Assembly: GCA_035622995.1 (NCBI GenBank)
Contig: DASPUI010000092.1
Span: 1-28,285, forward strand
Source of the DNA: DASPUI01 sp035622995
GTDB lineage: Bacteria > Verrucomicrobiota > Verrucomicrobiia > Chthoniobacterales > UBA10450
DNA: 28,285 bases
Reading direction: 5' to 3'
Positions within the stretch are counted from its first letter, which is position 1. The number at the start of each line of letters is the position of its first letter. Of this stretch, positions 1 through 6,853 are shown one piece after another. The position numbers and the translations under genes are program-made. The notes beneath the pieces are model-generated. The model was given only the letters and a program-made list of their open reading frames with translations, made no database searches and was not told the origin of the DNA.

Positions 1-775
1 CCTTAAACGGATCCCCGACCTGGACCGCTGGACGGTCTTCTTTCGATTCCTCTGTCAGCTCGCGCGACGCAAAGGCGGCGCCAGCCAGGCCATCGCGACC
101 AGTCTCAGCACCGACATAGAAAACCGGATTCCCAATCCCGCGCGCCGCACCGCGCGCCAGTTGATCGTGCCGTAAGACGCCGAGACAAAAAACATTAACC
201 AGCGGGTTGCCCTCGAAAGATTCATCGAAATAAATTTCGCCGCCGATTGTTGGAATACCAATGCAATTTCCGTAATGCGCGATTCCGGAGACGACGCCGG
301 CGAAGAGCCGCCTGTTGGCCGCGACGTTTGATGTTTGACCTTCGATGTTTGATGTGATCGGACCAAAGCGCAGCGAGTTCAGACAAAATTCGGGACGCGC
401 GCCCATCGTGAAAATATCGCGAATAATGCCGCCGACTCCTGTGGCTGCGCCTTGGAACGGTTCGATCGCGCTGGGGTGATTGTGACTCTCAATCTTGAAT
501 GCAATGGCCCAGCCATCGCCGATATCGACCACCCCGGCATTTTCCTCGCCGGCTTTGACCAGAATATTCGGACCGGTTGTAGGAAATTTCTTCAGTTCCT
601 TGCGCGAATTTTTGTAGGAACAGTGCTCGCTCCACATCACTGAAAAAATTCCGAGCTCGGTAAAATTCGGCTCGCGGCCGAGAATTTTTTTTATTCGCCC
701 GAATTCTTCCGGCGTCAGCCCATGCTCCGCCACCAATGCAGGAGTAACTGTTGGATCGGCGATCGATTTCGGCAT
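1..775 (-). CDS. purL: Phosphoribosylformylglycinamidine synthase subunit PurL (5' part, runs off left edge)
   Basis: PurL is the ATP-dependent synthetase subunit that converts FGAR plus ammonia (from glutamine) to FGAM in purine synthesis; it is cytosolic. The 258 codons visible show family hallmarks: MWSEHCSYKNSRKEL at residues 47-61, the KIESHNHPSAIEPFQGAATG segment at 94-113, GGIIRDIFTMGARP, and GIPTIGGE near 180. The ATG at 775 is the only usable start, because an in-frame TAA lies about 15 bases upstream; no Shine-Dalgarno is visible. The C-terminal two-thirds is outside the window. Between SLRFG and RRLFAGVV there are about nine residues more than in short-type PurL as I remember it; this extra stretch is encoded by a repeat-like DNA tract (separate entry). 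The reading frame stays open throughout. Confidence 0.96.
   Translation of the reverse strand, partial: MPKSIADPTVTPALVAEHGLTPEEFGRIKKILGREPNFTELGIFSVMWSEHCSYKNSRKELKKFPTTGPNILVKAGEENAGVVDIGDGWAIAFKIESHNHPSAIEPFQGAATGVGGIIRDIFTMGARPEFCLNSLRFGPITSNIEGQTSNVAANRRLFAGVVSGIAHYGNCIGIPTIGGEIYFDESFEGNPLVNVFCLGVLRHDQLARGAARGIGNPVFYVGAETGRDGLAGAAFASRELTEESKEDRPAVQVGDPFK
323..358. repeat. Short-period TCAAACATC-type repeat inside purL
   Basis: On the coding (minus) strand this stretch reads as near-identical units: ACATCAAACATCGAAGG followed by TCAAACATCAAACGTC. It has a 7-9 base periodicity built on CATCAAA/CATCGAA. It encodes residues about 140-151 of PurL (TSNIEGQTSNV) and adds extra residues between two conserved motifs without breaking the frame. 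Similar CATCGAACATCAAA tracts are, to my recollection, common as intergenic repeats in verrucomicrobial and related genomes. A recent insertion or expansion inside the gene is an inference. Confidence 0.6.
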
Positions 776-877
776 CGATAATCGACATTAATCAAACCAC
801 GCCCGCGCACAAACTGCAGTTCTTTCGAATATGGCCGTGTGCGCGGCAGTCTAATTCATAAAAAGAAGGGAGCTAAG

Positions 878-1063
878 ATGAAACGGTTTATTCTCATCGT
901 GGTGTGCGCGATCGCGCAGTCTTATTTCGCGCCACAAGCCGGCGCGTTTCCGGGCGAGCGAATGCCCTACAGGATTGGGCATTTTGCTCACAAGGTTGCT
1001 TACAAAATCGACCAACACGCGGTTCATCCCGTCACGCATGGCATTGCCCGTCGCGTGCGGTGA
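878..1063 (+). CDS. Small secreted protein of unknown function (61 aa)
   Basis: This is a short ORF with a good Shine-Dalgarno (AAGGGAG at 866-872, five bases before the ATG). That is why I take the ATG at 878 rather than the upstream in-frame start near 839. The first 22 residues form a typical Sec signal peptide (MKRFILIVVCAIAQSYFAPQ, then AGA before the mature part). The mature peptide is about 39 residues, basic and His-rich (HFAHKVAYKIDQHAVHPVTH), with a C-terminal RRVR. I recognise no family. It is divergent from purL across about 100 bases that presumably hold both promoters. It could be a small periplasmic or secreted peptide. Confidence 0.55.
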   Translation: MKRFILIVVCAIAQSYFAPQAGAFPGERMPYRIGHFAHKVAYKIDQHAVHPVTHGIARRVR

Positions 1064-1167
1064 CAAAATGCGTGTGCGAGCAATCATCGAGGCGGCGAAT
1101 TTTCTACCCGCATCGAATATCCGGCGCACGAATCAAGTCGAACCAAACAATGAACAAGAAAGGAAAC

Positions 1168-1228
1168 ATGAAAAAAATTGCATTTGACTGCTCTCTGTGC
1201 GTTGGCAGTTGAAGCCGCCGGACCGTAA
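1168..1228 (+). pseudogene. Relic of a second small signal-peptide gene (frameshifted)
   Basis: A clear ribosome site (AAGAAAGG at 1157-1164) precedes an ATG at 1168. The frame reads MKKIAFDCSLCVGS and stops at 1212. Removing one T after codon 5 makes the downstream frame read LTALCALAVEAAGP before a TAA at 1226-1228, giving MKKIALTALCALAVEAAGP, which looks like a signal peptide. This suggests a decayed relative of small secreted genes such as the one at 878. Alternatively it is a 14-residue leader peptide for the aminotransferase gene downstream. No further homologous coding sequence is visible before 1280. Confidence 0.3.
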
Positions 1229-1279
1229 TCTGGCGACGGTGGAATTTGCGTTTCGCCGCCAAATCAGAGAACGTTCCGC

Positions 1280-2698
1280 GTGGCTTTCGACTTGAAGGAA
1301 ATCATCGCCGCGCGTCTCGGCGAAAATTATCAACTGCACGAGCGGCATATAAACCGCACGCTGGTGGCGGCGCAGCGCGTGATCGGTTTCGACAAAGTCT
1401 ATGCCCGAGCCGAAGGCGCGTATCTCTACGACATGGATAACCAGCCGTATCTCGATTTTTTGAGCGGCTACAGCGTTTTCAATATCGGTCGAAATCATCC
1501 GGTCGTGAAACAGGCGATCCGTGACGTCCTCGATCTCGATCTTCCGAACATGGTCCAAATGGATTGTTCGTTACTCAGCGGTTTGCTCGCCGAAGCGATT
1601 GTCAAACGAACCCCGCCGCATTTGAACGCGGTTTTCTTTTGCAACTCGGGCACCGAAGCGATGGAGGGTGCGCTAAAATTTGCCCGGGCAGCGACGCAGC
1701 GGAAGCGGGTGATCTCGCTGGCGAGCGCATTTCATGGGTTAAGCCTCGGTTCGCTTTCCTTGATGGGCTGCGAGAGCTTCACCGAAGGGTTCGGGCCGTT
1801 GATGGAAGGATTCGATGCTCGCGTGGCGATCGAGGACATCGATAGTCTCGAACGCGAGCTGAAGTCGCGGGACGTGGCTGCGTTCGTGATCGAGACAGTT
1901 CAAGGCAAAGGTTGCCAGACGTCCAAAACCAATTTTTTCGTTCGCGCGCAAGAGCTTTGCCGCAAATACGGAACACTCCTGATTTCCGATGAGGTCCAGA
2001 CCGGGCTCGGCCGAACCGGGAAAATGTTCGGGTTTCAGCACTGGGATCTCGAACCGGACATCATCACGCTGGCCAAAACGTTGAGCGGCGGTTACGTGCC
2101 GTGTGGCGCGATCGTGACCCGGCGCGACATTTATCAGAAAACTTTTTCGCGGATGGACCGTTGCGTGGTGCATTCGACCACGTTTGGCCGGAACAATCTG
2201 GCGATGGCCTGCGGCCTCGCGTCGCTGGAAGTGATCGACAACGAAAAGCTCGTTGAGAATTCCGCCAGGATGGGCGCGCAGTTGATGGAAAAAGTCGAGG
2301 CGCTGAAATCGAAACATTCGTTCATCAAAGAAGTGCGCGGCAAAGGCTTGATGATCGGAATCGAGTTTCAAGAGCCGAGCGAGTTCAAGCTGAAGATGGC
2401 GTGGAAACTCTTGCACAAAATCGACAAGGTGCTCTTTGCCCAAATGGTCGTTACCCAGATGTTAAGCAAACATCGCATTCTCACGCAGGTGGCAGGTCAC
2501 GCCATGGACGTAATGAAAATTTTGCCGCCGCTGATCATCGGCGAAAAGGAAGTCGACATGTTCGTGAACGCGCTTGACGAAGTTTTATCGGATTGCCGCA
2601 AGTTCCCCGGCCCAATGTGGGAACTCGGCAACAATTTCGTCAAAGCTGCGCTCGGTTCGCGCGGGTCAACGGAAACACGCTCGACCGTTTCTACGTAG
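1280..2698 (+). CDS. Class III PLP-dependent aminotransferase (acetylornithine/putrescine type)
   Basis: A fold-type I class III transaminase that moves an amino group from an omega-amino acid, ornithine derivative or diamine to a keto acid. Visible motifs are NSGTEAMEGALKFAR from residue 122 (PLP phosphate contact), DEVQTGLGRTG from Asp237 (Asp-x-x pairing with the PLP pyridine nitrogen) and TLAKTLSGG with the Schiff-base Lys266. HSTTFGRNNLAMA follows near the C-terminal half. At 472 residues it is longer than ArgD (about 400), closer to putrescine aminotransferase-like enzymes. Substrate cannot be told from sequence. The start is GTG at 1280 with only weak upstream purines (AGAGA). It is convergent with the TonB-domain lipoprotein gene, leaving seven bases between stops. 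Confidence 0.88.
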   Translation: MAFDLKEIIAARLGENYQLHERHINRTLVAAQRVIGFDKVYARAEGAYLYDMDNQPYLDFLSGYSVFNIGRNHPVVKQAIRDVLDLDLPNMVQMDCSLLSGLLAEAIVKRTPPHLNAVFFCNSGTEAMEGALKFARAATQRKRVISLASAFHGLSLGSLSLMGCESFTEGFGPLMEGFDARVAIEDIDSLERELKSRDVAAFVIETVQGKGCQTSKTNFFVRAQELCRKYGTLLISDEVQTGLGRTGKMFGFQHWDLEPDIITLAKTLSGGYVPCGAIVTRRDIYQKTFSRMDRCVVHSTTFGRNNLAMACGLASLEVIDNEKLVENSARMGAQLMEKVEALKSKHSFIKEVRGKGLMIGIEFQEPSEFKLKMAWKLLHKIDKVLFAQMVVTQMLSKHRILTQVAGHAMDVMKILPPLIIGEKEVDMFVNALDEVLSDCRKFPGPMWELGNNFVKAALGSRGSTETRSTVST

Positions 2699-2705
2699 AA
2701 CGCAG

Positions 2706-3125
2706 CTATGTTCGGAACGTAAACGGGATTCGAGCACGGACGCGAGTCGGATGGCCGTTCTTAAGCGCCGGCTCGAATTTCCAATTTTGCACGGCTCTTC
2801 CGGCCGCCCAGGCGAATTCGTCAGCGGTTGTCTGAATAATTCGAACATCGTTGGTCGAACCGTCAGGTTGAATATAAAAAACCACCTCGGTAAAACCCCA
2901 GATGCCTTTCTCCGCTCCGCCTGGAGCTTTGGGCGCAAAACCGCGCAAGAATTTGGGCGGACGATCATACTGGTTAGCCGGTGTAATCACCTTCATGAAG
3001 GTCGTTACCTGGGCTGGCGGCATGGGGTCGCCTGCCAACGGCACGGTCGTAGAACAGCCGCCAAGAGCGACCGCGATCGCAAGACTAACTCGTTCGATCG
3101 AAAGTGCTCCGCGCACGAAGGACAT
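2706..3125 (-). CDS. Lipoprotein with a TonB C-terminal domain
   Basis: I start this at the ATG at 3125 (139 residues), which has a GGCGGGA ribosome site upstream and places a lipoprotein signal at the N-terminus: hydrophobic SLAIAVALGGC with Cys24 as the lipidated residue. The C-terminal about 75 residues match the TonB_C fold (FTEVVFYIQPDGSTNDVRI, then the helix and NWKFEPALKNG and the RARIPFTF strand). True TonB proteins have an uncleaved N-terminal membrane anchor and a Pro-rich spacer. Here the anchor is replaced by a lipobox and the spacer is short, so energy transduction through ExbBD seems unlikely. A periplasmic binding or scaffolding role is an inference. Confidence 0.75.
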   Translation of the reverse strand: MSFVRGALSIERVSLAIAVALGGCSTTVPLAGDPMPPAQVTTFMKVITPANQYDRPPKFLRGFAPKAPGGAEKGIWGFTEVVFYIQPDGSTNDVRIIQTTADEFAWAAGRAVQNWKFEPALKNGHPTRVRARIPFTFRT

Positions 3126-3241
3126 TAATCCCGCCTTTGCCAGACACAACTCAGCGCGGGAGCCGCCCATTGTTTCAAGACGGACTGCCGAGCAGATTTT
3201 TGATTGTCGATCTTTTGATCGGGCGTACGTTGAAACAGCCA

Positions 3242-3265
3242 AGTGAACGCGCTTCCGCGTTCACT
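3242..3265. promoter_or_regulatory. Perfect 10-bp hairpin in front of tal
   Basis: AGTGAACGCG (3242-3251) and CGCGTTCACT (3256-3265) are exact reverse complements separated by the tetraloop CTTC. The hairpin ends five bases before the GGAGG ribosome site (3271-3275) of transaldolase. No T-run follows it, so it is not a standard terminator. It could be a 5'-UTR stability or regulatory hairpin, or a palindromic operator. Confidence 0.55.
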
Positions 3266-3282
3266 CAGATGGAGGATCTATT

Positions 3283-4272
3283 ATGAGCACTGCTGTCGCT
3301 GAAGAAAAAAAGCTGAACCAACTAGAGCAGCTGAAGAAATTCACCAAAGTCGTGGCCGATACGGCCGATTTTGAATCAATCAAAGATTTCAAGCCACAGG
3401 ATGCGACCACGAATCCCAGTTTGGTTTACGCGGCCACGCAAAAGGAACAATACGGGCATTTAATCGAAGAAGTTTTGAAGAATCGGAAAAACTCTGGTTT
3501 GCGCGGCCACGCACAGATCGAAGACGTTTGCGACCATCTACTCGTCCAGTTCGGGACCGACATTCTCGACATCGTGCCGGGTCGCGTATCGACCGAGACA
3601 GACGCGCGCTTGTCGTACGACGTCGAAGGTTCGATAAAAAAGGCGCGACAACTGATCAAGCTTTACGAAGCACGCAAAATTTCACGTGAACGGGTGCTGA
3701 TTAAAATTGCCTCGACCTGGGAAGGATTGAACGCTGCCGAGCAGCTTCAAAAGGAGGGGATCCGCTGCAATCTGACGCTGATGTTTTCCTTGCCGCAAGC
3801 GGTCCGTGCGGCCGAGGCCAAGGTGCAACTGATTTCGCCCTTCGTGGGCCGAATTTACGATTGGTATAAAGCGCATGAGAAACGCGATTACCAAGGTCCG
3901 GAAGATCCAGGCGTGCAATCGGTCACCGAGATTTACGATTATTACAAGAAGTTCGGCATTGCGACCGAGGTAATGGGCGCGAGTTTCCGAAATACAGGAC
4001 AAATTCTTGAGCTGGCGGGCTGCGACTGCCTGACGATTAGTCCGGAATTGATGGAGGAACTGTCAAAATCGGACCAGCCGGTGGAGCGGAAACTAACTTC
4101 GGACAGAGCCAAGTCGGCGAAGATCGAGAAGTTGGAGCTGGATGAAAAGAAATTCCGCTGGATGCTGAACGACAACGCGATGGCCTACGAAAAAACGGGC
4201 GAAGGGATCCGGAAGTTCGCGGCCGACGTGGTGAAGCTCGAAAAATTCGTCGCGTCGAAGATCGGCAAATAG
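3283..4272 (+). CDS. tal: Transaldolase
   Basis: Transaldolase moves a dihydroxyacetone unit between sedoheptulose-7-phosphate and glyceraldehyde-3-phosphate in the non-oxidative pentose phosphate pathway; it is cytosolic. The length (329 aa) and sequence fit the TalA/TalB-type subfamily. DATTNPSLV near residue 40 is the substrate loop, and RVLIKIASTWEGLNAAEQL carries the Schiff-base Lys141. NLTLMFSLPQAVRAAEA, SPFVGRIYDWY and the MGASFRNTGQI strand follow in the usual order. The start is firm: GGAGG at 3271-3275 lies seven bases before the ATG. A perfect hairpin sits directly upstream. It is a single gene, followed by a dispersed repeat and trmL. Confidence 0.97.
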   Translation: MSTAVAEEKKLNQLEQLKKFTKVVADTADFESIKDFKPQDATTNPSLVYAATQKEQYGHLIEEVLKNRKNSGLRGHAQIEDVCDHLLVQFGTDILDIVPGRVSTETDARLSYDVEGSIKKARQLIKLYEARKISRERVLIKIASTWEGLNAAEQLQKEGIRCNLTLMFSLPQAVRAAEAKVQLISPFVGRIYDWYKAHEKRDYQGPEDPGVQSVTEIYDYYKKFGIATEVMGASFRNTGQILELAGCDCLTISPELMEELSKSDQPVERKLTSDRAKSAKIEKLELDEKKFRWMLNDNAMAYEKTGEGIRKFAADVVKLEKFVASKIGK

Positions 4273-4274
4273 CA

Positions 4275-4344
4275 TCCACGGATTGCACAGACTAACGCAG
4301 ATCTAATATCAGGGTTGATCTGTAGAATCTGCGAAATTTGTGGA
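4275..4344. repeat. Dispersed 'CCACGGATT..CAGATT' type intergenic repeat, inverted pair
   Basis: Left arm TCCACGGATTGCACAGACT and the following ACGCAGATCTAA (4275-4306) are mirrored by GATCTGTAGAATCTGCG and AAATTTGTGGA (4317-4344), which in reverse complement read TCCACAAATTTCGCAGATTC and so on. Both arms are variants of the same short-period unit (CCACrGATTnCrCAGATTA). To my recollection such units are scattered between genes in many verrucomicrobial genomes. The right arm covers the GTG start codon of trmL. A role (mRNA end, protein site, miniature mobile unit) is unknown. Confidence 0.55.
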
Positions 4345-4807
4345 CGGCTTCGGTTTTAATATTGTTCTGGTCGAGCCGGAGATTCCGCCGAACACCGGCA
4401 ACGTTGGACGGCTCTGTCTCGCGACCGGATCGACCTTGCATTTGGTCAAGCCGTTCGGATTTTCGCTGGATGATCGCCGGCTGAAACGGGCCGGGCTCGA
4501 TTATTGGGACGAAGTTTCGGTTCGAACCTGGAATTCATTCGATGAATTGCGCCGCAAACAGCCCGCCCAGGCCCGCTATTTTTTTCTTACGACGAAGAGC
4601 CAGCGACCCTATTTCGATATCAAATTTTTCCCGAATGATTTTTTCGTGTTTGGCCGCGAGACGAAGGGATTACCCGGGAATCTGCTCGAGGCCAATCAGG
4701 AACATTGCATCACGATCCCAATGCAGGGTACCCGTAGCCTGAACCTGGCTACCGCGGTGGCGATTGTCCTGTTTGAGGCGGTTCGCCAGCATCACGCGGC
4801 TGGTTGA
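4340..4807 (+). CDS. trmL: tRNA (cytidine/uridine-2'-O)-methyltransferase TrmL, SpoU/SPOUT family
   Basis: TrmL is a small SPOUT methyltransferase that 2'-O-methylates the wobble nucleotide 34 of tRNA-Leu isoacceptors using SAM. Motifs seen are FNIVLVEPEIPPNTGNVGRL at the N-terminus, FFVFGRETKGLP in the middle and IPMQGTRSLNLATAVAIVLF at the C-terminus, the last being the SAM-binding trefoil knot. The length (155 aa) is normal for the family. No ATG is available near the conserved N-terminus; GTG at 4340 is the only standard start, has no ribosome site, and lies in the arm of a dispersed repeat. tal lies upstream on the same strand, separated by 67 bases. Confidence 0.93.
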   Translation: MDGFGFNIVLVEPEIPPNTGNVGRLCLATGSTLHLVKPFGFSLDDRRLKRAGLDYWDEVSVRTWNSFDELRRKQPAQARYFFLTTKSQRPYFDIKFFPNDFFVFGRETKGLPGNLLEANQEHCITIPMQGTRSLNLATAVAIVLFEAVRQHHAAG

Positions 4808-4936
4808 TTACTGGAAGAACCGGCCATCATTCCGTGTTGGTCGCCCCCAGTTCATTCATTTCGAGTTAGTTAACGACGTTGAATATCGAGCGAGGAGGTT
4901 CGGTCTAACTCTTGACGGAGGGAAAATAAGGAAATT

Positions 4937-5785
4937 ATGAAACAAATTCTATATACATTATGTGTTGGAACACTCGCGCTGGCGGTGACGGCTTGGGGCG
5001 AGGACCCAAACAACCACTCAAACAATGGATCTGCGGCACGGGCTGGCGGCCAACCTGGCCGAACGGCGTCTGTCAGATCGAGTAGTCATGTTTCGGCCAT
5101 GCGGACGGGAACTTACCACGTGAACCGTGCGACGGTTTCGCGAGAAGCTACTTATCGCAACAGCAGTGTTCGGAATACTGGGACGACGACCTTAAGGCAG
5201 CGAAATCTGCAAACGAATAACCGGGTTCGCGAGGACAACAACGTGACGACCAATCGGAGTCGTAATTTTACGGCCGACCGGAACCGGAACGTAACCGTCG
5301 ATCGCAATCGCAACGCGACGATTAACCGGGAACGTAACGTCAACGTGAACCAGAATCGCAACGTTGCGGTGAACAATAACTGGCATGGCACGCGTTTTAG
5401 CGGCCGAGCCTACGCGGCATTTCGCGATTATCACAGGCAATGGCATGACCGTACCTGGTGGCGCAGTCACTTTAACCGGATCGTCTTTGTCGACGGCGGT
5501 TGGTACTACTGGAACGCCGGCTACTGGTTCCCGGCCTGGGGTTATGATCCGTACTATTCCTACCCGTATGATGGACCGATCTACGGCTACAATGGCATGG
5601 CGCCGAATCAGGTGATCGTTGATGTCCAATCTCAATTGGAAAACGACGGATACTACAGCGGGCCGGTTGATGGCGTGCTGGGCCCGAACACCCGGGCGGC
5701 AATAGCTTCATTTCAGGCCGATCACGGCCTGGCTATAACCTCGGCGATTGACGAGCCTACGCTCGATTCACTCGGGATATCGTAA
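4937..5785 (+). CDS. Secreted peptidoglycan-binding-domain protein with Asn-rich octapeptide repeats (paralogue 1)
   Basis: 282 residues with a Sec signal peptide (MKQILYTLCVGTLALAVTAW). It continues with a Gly/Ser/Arg-rich stretch, then six octapeptide repeats at residues about 102-149 of the form N-[VFA]-[TN]-x-[ND]-R-x-R. An aromatic segment follows (GGWYYWNAGYWFPAWGYDP near 190-208). The C-terminal PG_binding_1 domain starts about residue 222 (NQVIVDVQSQLENDGYYSG, then GVLGPNTRAAIASFQ). That domain usually docks on cell-wall peptidoglycan. The ATG has AAGGAAA a few bases upstream. There is no catalytic domain, so a structural or adhesive envelope role is inferred. The next gene is a clear paralogue. 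Confidence 0.85.
   Translation: MKQILYTLCVGTLALAVTAWGEDPNNHSNNGSAARAGGQPGRTASVRSSSHVSAMRTGTYHVNRATVSREATYRNSSVRNTGTTTLRQRNLQTNNRVREDNNVTTNRSRNFTADRNRNVTVDRNRNATINRERNVNVNQNRNVAVNNNWHGTRFSGRAYAAFRDYHRQWHDRTWWRSHFNRIVFVDGGWYYWNAGYWFPAWGYDPYYSYPYDGPIYGYNGMAPNQVIVDVQSQLENDGYYSGPVDGVLGPNTRAAIASFQADHGLAITSAIDEPTLDSLGIS
5240..5383 (+). repeat. Six 24-base coding repeats (octapeptide)
   Basis: Six in-frame units start at 5240 and each begins with AAC/AAT: NVTTNRSR, NFTADRNR, NVTVDRNR, NATINRER, NVNVNQNR, NVAVNNNW. Codons differ between units (CGG, CGC and CGT for Arg), so this is a protein-level repeat under selection rather than a recent DNA slip. Confidence 0.8.
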
Positions 5786-5804
5786 TCAGACTGATTAATT
5801 CGAG

Positions 5805-5843
5805 AAAGCCGCATGGTGGTGAAACATCGTGCGGTTTTTTCTT
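5805..5843 (+). terminator. Rho-independent terminator after paralogue 1
   Basis: Stem AAGCCGCA (5806-5813) pairs with TGCGGTTT (5830-5837), with one G-U pair, around a 16-base loop. It runs into T6 at 5835-5840 followed by CTT. It starts about 20 bases after the stop codon, which separates this gene transcriptionally from its paralogue. Confidence 0.75.
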
Positions 5844-5928
5844 GCCAGAGACGCAACGTTTGGCCCAAGAACGAGTTGAATAAAACAACTACTACTCAGT
5901 CTAATCCCAAAACGAATACACACATTTT

Positions 5929-6708
5929 ATGAAAGCATTTCTAACATTGGTCTGCTGTCTGGCGCTAACCTCGATGGTCCACGCGGAAGACCAGAATAAT
6001 AAGAATAAGAAACCAAAACCGGGCCAGGGAGGGGGACAGCAACACCAGCAAGTACATCAGAAGACGGTCACCAAGGGGACCCAACATTTCGGCAACACCA
6101 CCGGAAACCAACTTCACACCACCGGCAACAAGACGACATTTAATAAGACGACGAACGTTAACAAGACGGTGAATTTGAACAAGACCACGAACATCAACAA
6201 GACGTCGTTCAATAAGTATCAAATCCACAACTACAAGAACTTTCATGCCAAAATGAATCCGGCGATTGAGAGCGTGAAGTTTAACGGGAACTATCACATT
6301 GTCGGAAGTGAACATTGGGGACATAATTATGTGGTTTTCAGCAATTACCACCCGCTCTGGCATGATCACTTTTGGTGGCACTCACATTACGACCACGTCG
6401 TTTTGATTGGTGGCGGCTGGTATTATTGGAATGCCGGTTACTGGTTTCCAGCATGGGGATACGATCCCGGCGTCGCCTACTATCCGTACGACGGCCCGAT
6501 CTACACGCCCGCCGCCGGCGTTCCGCCGGATCAAATTGTCGCCAGCGTGCAATCAACATTGCAGGAGCAGGGTTATTATCAGGGCGACGTAGATGGCCTG
6601 CTTGGTCCGTTGACTCGCGCGGCGCTCGCCGATTATCAGCGCGATCACGGGCTCGAGATCACTTCGGCAATCGACGAGCCGACCGTCTCTTCTCTCGGAA
6701 TCAGCTAA
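5929..6708 (+). CDS. Secreted peptidoglycan-binding-domain protein with Asn-Lys-Thr repeats (paralogue 2)
   Basis: 259 residues with the same plan as the gene before it. A signal peptide (MKAFLTLVCCLALTSMVHA) is followed by a Lys/Gln/Gly-rich basic region, a block of NKT-containing hexapeptides (residues about 67-96), the aromatic GGWYYWNAGYWFPAWGYDP segment, and a C-terminal PG_binding_1 domain (PDQIVASVQSTLQEQGYYQG, then GLLGPLTRAALADYQ). The C-terminal halves of the two paralogues are much more alike than the repeat regions, which have diverged in unit length and composition. No Shine-Dalgarno is evident before the ATG. It is probably envelope-located. Tandem duplication is the simplest origin. 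Confidence 0.85.
   Translation: MKAFLTLVCCLALTSMVHAEDQNNKNKKPKPGQGGGQQHQQVHQKTVTKGTQHFGNTTGNQLHTTGNKTTFNKTTNVNKTVNLNKTTNINKTSFNKYQIHNYKNFHAKMNPAIESVKFNGNYHIVGSEHWGHNYVVFSNYHPLWHDHFWWHSHYDHVVLIGGGWYYWNAGYWFPAWGYDPGVAYYPYDGPIYTPAAGVPPDQIVASVQSTLQEQGYYQGDVDGLLGPLTRAALADYQRDHGLEITSAIDEPTVSSLGIS
6127..6216 (+). repeat. NKT-type coding repeats
   Basis: Units beginning AAC/AAT-AAG-ACx follow each other at 6127, 6142, 6160, 6178 and 6196, then a final NK at 6211. They encode NKTTF, NKTTNV, NKTVNL, NKTTNI and NKTSF. Every unit holds an N-x-T/S tripeptide. The hexapeptide spacing differs from the octapeptide spacing of the upstream paralogue. Confidence 0.75.
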
Positions 6709-6726
6709 GAATTACGACCAACGAGG

Positions 6727-6757
6727 AGCCGCCGCACAATCGATGCGGCGGCTTTTT
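6727..6757 (+). terminator. Strong rho-independent terminator after paralogue 2
   Basis: AGCCGCCGCA (6727-6736) pairs perfectly with TGCGGCGGCT (6744-6753) around a 7-base loop. Four more T residues follow (6754-6757). It begins 18 bases after the stop of the upstream CDS and isolates the LolD-like gene downstream. Confidence 0.88.
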
Positions 6758-6853
6758 CGCGTCCTCGGGTGACGCTGATTCGTTCGACTTCGCCAGGGTG
6801 CCTCGAGAAGGACAGGCCTTGCGCGAGGACAATCTTCGCGGCAGATAACGCTG

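Noticed and set aside
1739..2443. A 234-codon minus-strand open frame
   Set aside because: Shadow of the class III aminotransferase; composition is His/Arg/Phe-rich without motifs.
2689..2700. Palindrome TTCTACGTAGAA at the aminotransferase stop
   Set aside because: Only 12 bases with no loop or T-run; could be chance between convergent genes.
4863..4911. Inverted repeat GAGTTAG...CTAACTC in front of the first peptidoglycan-binding paralogue
   Set aside because: Seven pairs separated by 35 bases is too weak to call a structure.
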